64,000 bases of DNA, taken from NCBI GenBank assembly GCA_903871465.1, contig CAIQHB010000037.1, positions 96,472-160,471 on the forward strand, given 5' to 3'. Positions 27,869 to 37,212 of the stretch are shown here, piece by piece (position 1 is the stretch's first letter; each line of letters begins with the position of its first letter). Made by a program: the position numbers and the translations under genes. The stretch is from an uncultured Methanosarcinales archaeon (GTDB lineage: Archaea; Halobacteriota; Methanosarcinia; Methanotrichales; Methanotrichaceae). The notes under the pieces are model-generated. The model searched no databases. It worked only from the letters and a program-made list of their open reading frames with translations, and had not been told where the DNA came from.

Positions 27869-30800
27869 CTATTCCGATTGCAGGTTGCCATTCGTCGCTA
27901 TTGCCAACCACCTGGCGAGCATTTCTGCCAGTTCTCTTCTCTGGACGGGCTTGGCAATGAAATCGCTCATCCCAGCCTGAATACACTTCTCCCGATCACA
28001 TTGCATGGCGAGAGCAGTCATGGCAATGATGGGAATGCCTGGATTGAGCGCCTTCGATCCTTCCAGGCGGATGCAGCGAGTGGCTTCGAAACCGTCCATC
28101 TCGGGCATTTGGCAGTCCATCAATACCAGGTCGTAAGGAATCATCTGGAGCGCATTGACAGCCTCCTGACCATCGGCCACCACATCAGCCCGGAGTCCCA
28201 CCTTTCTCAGCATGGCCTGTGCCACTTTCTGGTTCACAGGGTTGTCCTCCACCACCAGGATGCGTATCTTGCGCTTGTCGTTTTCAGAAATAGTAGGCTC
28301 AGCTGCGGAGCGCCCTATAGCTCCCTCGCCCTCAATTTTGGCAGACTTCTCATCTACCGCACCAGATACGGCCGGCAGCGTCTCAAACACCACTGTGAAC
28401 CAGAAGGTGGAGCCTTTGCCAACTTCGCTTTCCACGCCGATCCTGCCACCCATCAATTCCGCCAGCTGTTTGGAGATAGCCAGCCCCAGACCGGTTCCGC
28501 CGTATTTGCGTGTTGTCGAGCCGTCCACCTGAGTGAACGGTGAGAAGAGACTATCCTGCCGGTTTGACGGGATGCCAATGCCTGTATCGCTAACTTCGAA
28601 GCGAATTGTGGCATTTCGTTTATCTTCGCTCTCAAGGCGGACGCGGATAGCTATCTCGCCCTTCTCAGTAAACTTCACGGCATTGCCACCCAGGTTGACT
28701 AGAATCTGGCGCAGCCTTCCCGGGTCTCCGCGCAGGAGCGACGGAACTGCGGGCTCCACCAGACAGACCAGCTCCAGCCCTTTCTCATGGGCACCGAGGG
28801 CCAGGAGATCGGCAGCATCTTTTAGCGCGGAGCGCAGATCGAAGTCCAATGGTTCCAGTTCCAGTTTGCGGGCCTCAATCTTGGAGAGATCCAGGATGCC
28901 GTTGATGAGAGACAGAAGCGCCTCACCGCTCTTATGGGCAATTTGTGCATATTCATGCTGCTCGGCATTCAAATCCATATCCAGAAGCAGTCCAACCATG
29001 CCGATGACGCCGTTCAAGGGAGTGCGTATCTCGTGGCTCATGTTGGCCAGGAATTCGCTCTTAGCGCGGGCGGCACCTTCTGCGGCATCCCTGGTCCGTT
29101 TAAGTTCTTCTTCTGCATGTTTGCGATCTGTAATATCTCGAGCGATCCCGCACAGCCCTGTGATCTCTCCATCGCGTTCACGCATGGGTGACTTGATGAC
29201 ATGGAAGGTATAGGAAACGCCATTTACTGGCTTTGTGTCCTCCTCTTCAATGATCTCGCCCGCTAGAACCCTGAGATCCATCTCCTGGACATGCGTCCCT
29301 GCTTCTTTGCCGAATAAATCATTATCTGTTTTGCCGATTATCTCTGACGAAGGAAGTCCAAAAAGCCTTTCCATAGCGGCATTGGCTTGAATATACCGTA
29401 AGTTGACGTCCTTTATGAAAATGGAATCTATGGCGGTTTCAAAGACGGCTCTGAATCTCTTTTCGCTCTCCAGTCGCGCCTCCTCCACAAGCTTGCGCTC
29501 GGTGATATCCATATATGTTCCGAGAACGCCGACGATATCTCCCACAGAATTGCGCAGAGGTATCTTGCTCGTAAGAACAACGATGGTGTTCCCTTCAGGT
29601 GTCGTCTGAGGTTCTTCGATAAGCAACTTGGGTTGGCCGCTCTCGATGACCTGGCGGTCATCGTTTTGATATAATCCCGCCTGATCACGCCACTTCATCT
29701 GGTAATCATCTTTGCCGACAATGTCCCTCGAATCGGCATAGCCCGCATCACGCGCGAATATCGCGTTACAGCCCAAGAAGACTAGATCTCTATCCTTCCA
29801 GAATATCCTTACAGGTACCGTGTTGATAATCGCTTCGATGATTTGATGCGTTGCACGCTGCGCTTCCTCCGCATCCTTGCGCTCGGTGATGTCACTCACG
29901 CTTCCAATAAGCGCCAAGGGCTGTCCGCTTGCATCTCGAGAGATGGTGAATTGATCCTGAAACCAACGATAATGACCCTCTTTGTGCTTGAAACGATATT
30001 CCACATGATATTCCTTGCCAGTAGCGCCGGACATGGATTTTGCCATCACATGTTCGAATTCAATCCGATCGTCGGGATGCATCAAACCCAAAACGGTTTC
30101 GGTGGGCAAGGTCTTCATCTCATCCAGGGTATAGCCGGAAATTCGGGCAAAAATTGGGCTCAAATAATCATAAGTGTTGGTTTGCAAATTGCGTTTGTAA
30201 GACGCATTCAGCGAATTCTCCAGCACCTCTCGCAAACGTTCTTCGCTCTCCTGAATGGCCAATTCCATCTGCTTGTGCTCGGTGATATCGCGGATGGTAT
30301 TCAGCATGCCCAGAAATCTTCCATCAACCGGTGTCTGCTTTGCTGAATGAGATATCCACCGTACCGCTCCCTGACCGTCAATAATACGATATTCAAATTC
30401 GCGCAGTTCCTGCCCTTGATGCGCAACTTGTTCCCAAGCTTGCAGACACCTGGTCACATCGTCGGGATAAATGATGCCGGGATAAATGATGTCGGACATC
30501 ATTTGCCCAATAAAATTTTCGCCCGGATGCCCTATAACGCTTTCACATTGAGGGCTGACATACGTCACAATGCCTTTTGCATCTGTCAGAACCGTCAGGT
30601 TTGAGCTATTGTGCACCAAAGACCTGAACAATTCCTCACTATCGCGCAGTCTCTCATTAGTCCGACTGCGCTCGGTAGCGTCTTCAACGAATCCTAAGAA
30701 TCTTGTTTCAGATAATTTGACTGTAGTGGCCGACCAGATTCGTCGTTCCCCATTCTTAGCTAAAAAAGGTATTTCACTGGAAGCATAGCCATTTGCCTGT

Positions 30801-32200
30801 GCCTCTAGAAAATGTCCGAAACCACAGTCATACATGTCAGCTGGCAGCAGATTCGGAATGCTCATGTGAAGCAACTCAGACTCATCATATCCAAGAATTT
30901 TGCATGCCATTGGATTTACTTGAAGGTATTTTCCGTTCTCATCGGCAACGAAAACGCCATAGGGTGCATTGTAAACATAGCTGCGATATCGTTTTTCGTT
31001 CTCCTGCAACGCCTCCTTCGTCCGCTTGCGTTCAGTGATGTCGGCGAAGATGCAGGCGAATCGGCTCGGTGCGGGCCGGAAGGCAGTCACCTCAAAATGC
31101 TTCTTCAGCACGGCGGAGTAGTGCTCGAAGAAAGCCGGCTCTCCGGTCAGTGCCACCTTGCCATAGGTCTCGATCCAGTGCCGCTCGGTGCCGGGCATGA
31201 CATCCAGAACGGTCCGGCCCACAATGTCTTCCCCTTTCAGGCCAGTCATGCTCTCAAAAGCCGGGTTGACGGCCAGGAAACGATAGTCCGTCGGCTTGCC
31301 CTGATCATCGCAGATGATCTCGTGCAACGCGAAGCCATCCAGCATCTCGTGGAACAGCATCTGGTAGTCCTGCTCGGCCCGTTTACGCGCGGTGATGTCA
31401 ATAATGCTGGAGAGTACACATTTTTTATTTTGAATAATGATTATCTCTGCTGAGTACAATCCTAAAATGAGTTCGCCTGATTTTTTTCTGAAGAAGAATT
31501 CCAATCCGGCAACTGTTTTCCCTTTTGATAATTCTGATACAACGTAATTTCGATCACTATCATTATCCCAAAGACTTAGCTCAACTGTAGTCTTTCCTAC
31601 CACATCCTTGAAAGCATATCCGGTGATCGCAAAAAAACCATCGTTGGCTTCGATGATCTTTCCGTCAGAAGCTTGTGTGATAGTGATTGCATAAGATGCG
31701 GAACGAAATGCGGATGAGAATTTTTCCTTGCTCTCACGCACTGCATACTCAGCTTGCTTTTGCTCAGTTATGTCGCTTGTCGTGCCAAAGACGCTGACTC
31801 GTCCGTCCGGGTAGCAATAAGCCGAACCTTTGGAACGGACCCAAAGCATCTTGCCGTCGGCCTTTCGTATACGGTATTCTGCGGTTTTTTCCTTTTCAAG
31901 AGTTCGTATCCCTTCGGAGAGTATCTTCTGCATGACTGGCAAGTCATCAGGATGAATATAGGAAAAGTATTTTTCGAAGCTGTCTCCGATGGTGCCTTCC
32001 GGCAAGCCCAGCATCCTGTTTGCAGCCGTGGATATGTAGGATCCTATATGCTCTCCTTTGGTATTGACATCATAACGCCAGACGATATCGGATATCATCG
32101 AGACTGCCTGCTCGTACTGGGCGATACGAGCTTGCGCGACTTGCAAGGCTTTGAGCAACTCTTCCTCAGTTTGCATACGGTCGATGATGTCATTGCCCAT
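27869..32200 (-). CDS. Hybrid histidine kinase with eight PAS domains and a receiver domain
   Basis: 1443 residues without membrane segments, so a cytoplasmic sensor. In order: a short coiled coil (about 10-35), eight PAS units in tandem, many with the PAC-type ending (DITERK/DITEHK), up to about residue 1030; HisKA with H-box NMSHEIRTPLNG near 1055; HATPase_c with N box (GNAVKFT), G1 (DTGIGIP) and G2 (GTGLGLAIS); and a receiver domain from about 1312 with VVEDN and the phospho-acceptor Asp in LVLMDCQMPEMDG near 1358 and a conserved Lys in IAKPV. The chain would sense several cytoplasmic signals such as redox or small molecules. No separate response regulator lies nearby. Confidence 0.95.
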   Translation of the reverse strand: MGNDIIDRMQTEEELLKALQVAQARIAQYEQAVSMISDIVWRYDVNTKGEHIGSYISTAANRMLGLPEGTIGDSFEKYFSYIHPDDLPVMQKILSEGIRTLEKEKTAEYRIRKADGKMLWVRSKGSAYCYPDGRVSVFGTTSDITEQKQAEYAVRESKEKFSSAFRSASYAITITQASDGKIIEANDGFFAITGYAFKDVVGKTTVELSLWDNDSDRNYVVSELSKGKTVAGLEFFFRKKSGELILGLYSAEIIIIQNKKCVLSSIIDITARKRAEQDYQMLFHEMLDGFALHEIICDDQGKPTDYRFLAVNPAFESMTGLKGEDIVGRTVLDVMPGTERHWIETYGKVALTGEPAFFEHYSAVLKKHFEVTAFRPAPSRFACIFADITERKRTKEALQENEKRYRSYVYNAPYGVFVADENGKYLQVNPMACKILGYDESELLHMSIPNLLPADMYDCGFGHFLEAQANGYASSEIPFLAKNGERRIWSATTVKLSETRFLGFVEDATERSRTNERLRDSEELFRSLVHNSSNLTVLTDAKGIVTYVSPQCESVIGHPGENFIGQMMSDIIYPGIIYPDDVTRCLQAWEQVAHQGQELREFEYRIIDGQGAVRWISHSAKQTPVDGRFLGMLNTIRDITEHKQMELAIQESEERLREVLENSLNASYKRNLQTNTYDYLSPIFARISGYTLDEMKTLPTETVLGLMHPDDRIEFEHVMAKSMSGATGKEYHVEYRFKHKEGHYRWFQDQFTISRDASGQPLALIGSVSDITERKDAEEAQRATHQIIEAIINTVPVRIFWKDRDLVFLGCNAIFARDAGYADSRDIVGKDDYQMKWRDQAGLYQNDDRQVIESGQPKLLIEEPQTTPEGNTIVVLTSKIPLRNSVGDIVGVLGTYMDITERKLVEEARLESEKRFRAVFETAIDSIFIKDVNLRYIQANAAMERLFGLPSSEIIGKTDNDLFGKEAGTHVQEMDLRVLAGEIIEEEDTKPVNGVSYTFHVIKSPMRERDGEITGLCGIARDITDRKHAEEELKRTRDAAEGAARAKSEFLANMSHEIRTPLNGVIGMVGLLLDMDLNAEQHEYAQIAHKSGEALLSLINGILDLSKIEARKLELEPLDFDLRSALKDAADLLALGAHEKGLELVCLVEPAVPSLLRGDPGRLRQILVNLGGNAVKFTEKGEIAIRVRLESEDKRNATIRFEVSDTGIGIPSNRQDSLFSPFTQVDGSTTRKYGGTGLGLAISKQLAELMGGRIGVESEVGKGSTFWFTVVFETLPAVSGAVDEKSAKIEGEGAIGRSAAEPTISENDKRKIRILVVEDNPVNQKVAQAMLRKVGLRADVVADGQEAVNALQMIPYDLVLMDCQMPEMDGFEATRCIRLEGSKALNPGIPIIAMTALAMQCDREKCIQAGMSDFIAKPVQRRELAEMLARWLAIATNGNLQSE

Positions 32201-32289
32201 GAATGTTACTAATGAATCATTCTGATAGATACATCTGTCGGAAGATTTTGCCAGAGCCTATCTGCAATAATGATGACTGAGAATCTTGA

Positions 32290-32514
32290 AAGCAGAATAA
32301 CCTCGATCCCGAAGAGGTAAATGTGTATGATTTTCCCTCGTTAGCAATTGGCTCTGCGATTCCTTATGGGATTTATGATCCCAAGAGAAATGAGGGGGTG
32401 GTTAATGTGGGCAAGGGCCATAATACAGCAGAGTTCGCTGTTGAAAGCATTCGACAATGGTGGAATTTAGTTGGAAAAATGAGAATATGCACGATCAAAA
32501 ATTATCTTACATGA
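32290..32514 (+). pseudogene. Transposase remnant (ISAzo13-type)
   Basis: A frame opening after a stop at 32287 encodes VYDFPSLAIGSAIPYGIYD and then AEFAVESIRQWW, a conserved stretch in ISAzo13-family transposases. The similarity ends near 32490, and neither ends nor inverted repeats were found. It is a short decayed piece of an insertion sequence; the only such remnant I see in the window. Confidence 0.7.
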
Positions 32515-32654
32515 AGTATACCCTATATGGAAATATTCTATTGAACCACGTATAAACTTAACAATATCAAAGATTATTGAGTAAATTATTATTCGTCAAC
32601 ACGTTGCACTTCGATCGTACGAAAAAAGTTATTGGATATAATGGGCAACAGCGC

Positions 32655-33113
32655 TTAATCCACCTGTACTCTCTTGGCATTTACTATTACCAATTTTGGA
32701 AGGCGCACCTCAAGAATGCCGTCCTTGAAACTGGCTCGCACCTGCTCCGGCTTGACCTCGACAGGCAGCTTGATCTCTCGCTTCAGGCCCATGGTATTGA
32801 TCTCCCTGCGCAGATATTTTCCCTCACGGGGATTGGCCTTGGCATCGACGTAGAGGCTATCCTCAGTCACCCGGAGATCGATCTTATCTTTGCTGGCACC
32901 CGGCAGTGCCACCAGGGCTACCAATTCATCATCGGTCTCTAAGAGGTCAATGGCGGCAATGTCGAGGCTCTTGGTCTCGCCGAATTCGCTCGTCACATCT
33001 CCCAGGATCTTCTTTGCCGCCTGGCTGGCTTGGCTCGACATCCGGGCAGCCTCAACGGCAGCCCTGCCGATGACACGTTCCAGATCACTGGTACCTGAAG
33101 AATCGGATTTCAT
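32655..33113 (-). CDS. Small heat-shock protein, Hsp20/alpha-crystallin family
   Basis: 152 residues. The alpha-crystallin domain covers about 50-148: the DELVALVALPGASKDKIDLR segment, the YLRREI turn, a KREIKLPVEV strand and the C-terminal A-x-x-x-n-G-I-L-E-V-R-L-P signature (FKDGILEVRLPK). The N-terminus is helical. It acts as an ATP-independent chaperone forming large oligomers in the cytoplasm. It follows the pyrC stop by 22 bases on the same strand. Confidence 0.92.
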   Translation of the reverse strand: MKSDSSGTSDLERVIGRAAVEAARMSSQASQAAKKILGDVTSEFGETKSLDIAAIDLLETDDELVALVALPGASKDKIDLRVTEDSLYVDAKANPREGKYLRREINTMGLKREIKLPVEVKPEQVRASFKDGILEVRLPKLVIVNAKRVQVD

Positions 33114-33134
33114 GCTCGAAATAAGGCGCTGTTC

Positions 33135-34427
33135 TCATAAAGCCTTTTGCATTCCCTGGAAGAGTCCGAAGCCTGGCCGAACCTCGAGATCGCCGTCATA
33201 GACCACAACGCCCCTAACCAGAGTCATTTTAGGAAATATGGCCTCTCTTCCTTCGTATGGAGTCCAGTCCGCACGGCTGTGCAGCAGGTCGGCATTTATC
33301 CGGGAGATCGCCTTGGGATCGATTATCACCAGGTCGGCATCCTTTCCAATCTCTATGGCACCCTTGGAGGAGAGACCGAATATCCGGGCAGGCCCTGCAG
33401 CCAGGGCATCCACCAGCCTCTCCAGACGAATCAGATTTCTCTTTACGGCGAAGAGCATCAGGGGCAGCATGGTCTCGACGCCGGGAACGCCCGCCGGTGC
33501 CTCCCAGATGTCCTTCGTCTTCTCTTCGGGCAGGTGGGGCGCATGATCCGAGGCCAGGATATCGATGGAACCATTCCGCAGCCCATTCCAGAGGGCATCG
33601 TTATCCTTCTGGCTGCGCAGCGGCGGGTTCATCTTCAAGTAAGTGCCCTGTTCCCGGTAATCCTTGACATTGAAGAGGAGATGATGAGGCGTGACCTCAC
33701 AGCTCACCCTTTTGCCGGGTTTCCCATCCTCTCTCGCCTGCATTATCCGCGTCAACCCTGCCGATGTGCTGAGGTGGCATATGTGCAAATGTTTCGACCA
33801 GGCCAGAACCTTCTCTATCGCCGCCACCTCTGCCGCAGCCGGACGCGCTTGTGAATAGAGCTCAGGTTCGCTCCTGCCCAAAAGAGGCTCTGTCCTCTCT
33901 TTTACCATCAATCCGTCTTCGGCATGAATCGTGGCCAGCATCCCCACGCGCTCTGCCTCCATAAGGATTCGCTGCAATTCCTGGTCGCTGTGCTCATAAC
34001 TGAAGATCTCCCCCAATGCCTGAGCCCCGGCCTTCAACAGATCCTCAATTCTTCCCGGCCCCCCGTTGATGCAATAGTCCACCACCGAGCGGGATCTTGC
34101 TAGATCCAGCTTCAGCTCAAAGGATCGAGCATCCAGTGTACGCGGATCGGTGTTGGGCTGGTCCACCACTGTGGTGATGCCGCCTGCCGCCGCAGCAGTC
34201 GAGCCGCTCGTCCAGTCTTCCTTATAATTCTGTCCGGGATCACGAAAATGCACATGAGAATCGATGCAGCCCGGCAGCACCAGCATTCCGTGCGCGTTGA
34301 TCTTCTCCGGGGCCCGGTGCGGTCCGCCCAGAGCCGCCACCCGCCCGTCTTTGATCCAGATGTCGATCGTCTGCTGGCCTTTGGCCGTGTAAACCAGGCC
34401 GTTTATTACCGCCAGATCAAAGTTTAT
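33135..34427 (-). CDS. pyrC: Dihydroorotase, likely ATA start
   Basis: About 430 residues. The metal-binding HVHFRDPG, the GGITTVVDQPNTDP loop and the late DHAPH motif identify the amidohydrolase dihydroorotase (carbamoyl-aspartate to dihydroorotate, pyrimidine synthesis). Start: the upstream AGGAGG site lies 7 bases before an ATA at 34427 but only 1 base before a TTG at 34433; the ATA fits better and no other start codon is near. The gene start overlaps the end of the adenosine-specific-kinase gene, so the two are coupled. The assignment of the start is inference. Confidence 0.9.
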   Translation of the reverse strand: MNFDLAVINGLVYTAKGQQTIDIWIKDGRVAALGGPHRAPEKINAHGMLVLPGCIDSHVHFRDPGQNYKEDWTSGSTAAAAGGITTVVDQPNTDPRTLDARSFELKLDLARSRSVVDYCINGGPGRIEDLLKAGAQALGEIFSYEHSDQELQRILMEAERVGMLATIHAEDGLMVKERTEPLLGRSEPELYSQARPAAAEVAAIEKVLAWSKHLHICHLSTSAGLTRIMQAREDGKPGKRVSCEVTPHHLLFNVKDYREQGTYLKMNPPLRSQKDNDALWNGLRNGSIDILASDHAPHLPEEKTKDIWEAPAGVPGVETMLPLMLFAVKRNLIRLERLVDALAAGPARIFGLSSKGAIEIGKDADLVIIDPKAISRINADLLHSRADWTPYEGREAIFPKMTLVRGVVVYDGDLEVRPGFGLFQGMQKAL

Positions 34428-34899
34428 ATCCAAACCTCCTCAACAGGTGGCGCCTCTCATCGACCTGGGCGGCATTCTCAACACCCTTGGGAATATTGCC
34501 ATCAATGACGCCCAATATCCCTCTCCCCAGATCCGTCTCGGCTACGATTACCTCCAGAGGATTGGCTGTGGCGCAGAAGATGCCACATACCTCCTGGATG
34601 CCTTTGATGGCGTTTAGAACGTTAATGGGAAATGCGCCTTTCATCAGCACCACGAAGGTATGGCCGCAGGAGAGGGTGAGCGAGTTGTTCTTGGCGGCTT
34701 CAATGAGCTCTTTATCGTTTCCCTCGGCACGAACCAGACAGTCGCCGCTGGCCTCAGAGAATGCGATTCCGAATTTTGCCCCAGACGCCGTTCCAGCCAT
34801 GACTTCATAGAGATCTTCAGCCGTCTTTACGAAGTGGCTTTGCCCTAAGATCAGATTCGATCCAGCGGGGATTTCCATCTTTATAACCTTTAGTTCCAT
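34417..34899 (-). CDS. Adenosine-specific kinase family protein (COG1839)
   Basis: 160 residues, the typical length. The N-terminus MELKVIKMEIPAGSNLILGQ and the segments GIAFSEASGDCLVR, AFPINVLNAIKGIQEVCGIF and VAETDLGRGILGVIDG are nearly the family consensus. Members bind adenosine and are thought to phosphorylate it; biochemical support is thin. The family is conserved in archaea. The stop overlaps the pyrC start, so it and pyrC share an operon. Confidence 0.88.
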   Translation of the reverse strand: MELKVIKMEIPAGSNLILGQSHFVKTAEDLYEVMAGTASGAKFGIAFSEASGDCLVRAEGNDKELIEAAKNNSLTLSCGHTFVVLMKGAFPINVLNAIKGIQEVCGIFCATANPLEVIVAETDLGRGILGVIDGNIPKGVENAAQVDERRHLLRRFGYKL

Positions 34900-34983
34900 C
34901 TCTAGCCCTTCGAAGATGACTATGGCGAGTTACAGAACTTATACTTTAGGCCGGAGATATGGCCGCATTCTTATCACTCATGA

Positions 34984-35007
34984 TCAAAAAAACATAAAAA
35001 AAAGGGC
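34984..35007 (-). terminator. T-tract terminator
   Basis: The minus strand has two T runs (seven and eight T) shortly after the stop of the 35044-36227 membrane-protein pair, fitting archaeal oligo-T termination. Confidence 0.5.
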
Positions 35008-35043
35008 GAGTGGCGCAGACTTTGCGCTTCCATTTTACGCACT

Positions 35044-35328
35044 TCACTTGTTCCGCAATCCTTTCTTGGGCCCCATAGATTGGTTTATCAACTGCTTATT
35101 CTTCTTCATGATAATGACAGCCGTGAAATAGAAGACCACCATGAATAATATCGAAGAATAAATGGACATGCTTACGGATTCCATCAGGCTTAAGTGCAGC
35201 AAAAAGTAAGAATAGGGCACATATACAACAAGAACGACCAGACCCGCGATCACTGCCTGCTGTATCGGCATGAACTGCCGGAAGCGAATTAGAAGATCTA
35301 CATAATTCAATTTTTCAAGGTTCACCAA
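35044..35328 (-). CDS. Small membrane protein, two or three TM segments
   Basis: 94 residues: after an N-terminal amphipathic helix come hydrophobic segments at about 23-45 (AVIAGLVVLVVYVPYSYFLL) and 52-74 (MSIYSSILFMVVFYFTAVII), then a Lys/Arg-rich end on the inside. No named family. It overlaps the preceding 301-residue membrane protein by seven bases, so both probably make one complex. Confidence 0.65.
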   Translation of the reverse strand: MVNLEKLNYVDLLIRFRQFMPIQQAVIAGLVVLVVYVPYSYFLLHLSLMESVSMSIYSSILFMVVFYFTAVIIMKKNKQLINQSMGPKKGLRNK

Positions 35329-36227
35329 GGATCCTTCACCTCATCATTCTTGAGAATGCCTTTTCTATTCATATAAAGCCTTGTCCACCATAAATTGGAA
35401 AGGGGGACTAAGACCAGCAGGTTAACCAGACCTGTAACCAACGACATTAGCGGGTATGTGGTGGTGTTCCCCGATGACATGGAACTGCCTATTATCTGCA
35501 GAGTTATGGACAGCGCAGCCACCACCAGCCAGAGAATCAGGACGTCAAACTTGTTGTATCGGAAGAAACCTATTCCTGCCCGAATGGCCTGTACCGGGCC
35601 GAGCCCCTCCAACACCAGTGCATAGGGTGCTTCGGCCAGCGCCAGGGATAGGACGACGGCATAGAGGATGAATATAAGGAATCCGGTTATGAGCATGCCC
35701 ATAGCCACCGGCTCCGCCTGCACGGGTCGAGGTAGCCTCAATATGCCGGGCAGAAGGAAGACAAGACCAGAAAGCGTCATCAGCCCCATCAAGAGCGTGG
35801 AAATGAACATATTTAAGAAGTGCTTCTTTCCGGAGGACCACATGACGCCTGTGTCCGCTCTGCCCTTCTCCAGAGCCTGCCTGGCCATGCCGATGGCCCC
35901 CGCCATGAAGAATGCTTCGACCAGCGACAATATAGCGAACATCCCCAATAAGAGAAGTACAACCATCAGAATACTCTGCCATCCCAGGCTGCCAAGCGAC
36001 CCTTCCATTTGAGTGATAAGATCCTGCACCGCCTGAACATCCTGCGAATTCTGAATTGATGTTGATTTCATATCTATCAAGGGCGTAACGACAAGGAAGA
36101 TAGCAGCGAGGAAGGAAACGATGACCAGCATCGAGGCAAAGAAGTTGAGCAGGAAGGGAATACAGAGGTTGATGTTGCGCCTCCAGATGCCAAATCCCTT
36201 GCCGATCATTTCGCCAATCTCCTCCAT
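35322..36227 (-). CDS. Multi-pass membrane protein (DUF4013/DUF7847-like)
   Basis: 301 residues with about six membrane segments, starting with a cytoplasmic MEEIGEMIGKGFGIWRRN. The layout (short inside N-terminus, paired helices, GFFRYNKFDVLILWLVV near the end) resembles the poorly known archaeal membrane family related to the membrane domain of glycerophosphodiester phosphodiesterases. No catalytic motif. Its end overlaps the small membrane protein; its start is near the PUA gene's stop (2-base gap), so three genes may form one transcript. Confidence 0.7.
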   Translation of the reverse strand: MEEIGEMIGKGFGIWRRNINLCIPFLLNFFASMLVIVSFLAAIFLVVTPLIDMKSTSIQNSQDVQAVQDLITQMEGSLGSLGWQSILMVVLLLLGMFAILSLVEAFFMAGAIGMARQALEKGRADTGVMWSSGKKHFLNMFISTLLMGLMTLSGLVFLLPGILRLPRPVQAEPVAMGMLITGFLIFILYAVVLSLALAEAPYALVLEGLGPVQAIRAGIGFFRYNKFDVLILWLVVAALSITLQIIGSSMSSGNTTTYPLMSLVTGLVNLLVLVPLSNLWWTRLYMNRKGILKNDEVKDPW

Positions 36228-36228
36228 C

Positions 36229-37021
<793 letters not shown>

Positions 37022-37031
37022 GGTGTTTTAG

Positions 37032-37202
37032 ATGACCAAGGGTACTCCTTCAATGGGCAGGCGCCACAAGAGTTCTCATATCAGATGCAGACGTTGTGGC
37101 AGTATTTCGTTTAATTTCAGGAGAAAAGTATGCGTTAAGTGCGGCTTTGGCAATTCTGCGAAGCTGAGAAGCCACAAATGGATGAGAAAGGCGGACTACT
37201 AG
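37032..37202 (+). CDS. rpl37e: Ribosomal protein L37e (eL37)
   Basis: 56 residues, 10 bases after lsm. The zinc finger is visible as C-R-R-C and C-V-K-C, with the basic start [18 protein letters not shown] and [11 protein letters not shown] at the end, matching archaeal L37e over its length. It is part of the large ribosomal subunit. Confidence 0.97.
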   Translation: MTKGTPSMGRRHKSSHIRCRRCGSISFNFRRKVCVKCGFGNSAKLRSHKWMRKADY

Positions 37203-37212
37203 AGGAAAGAAG

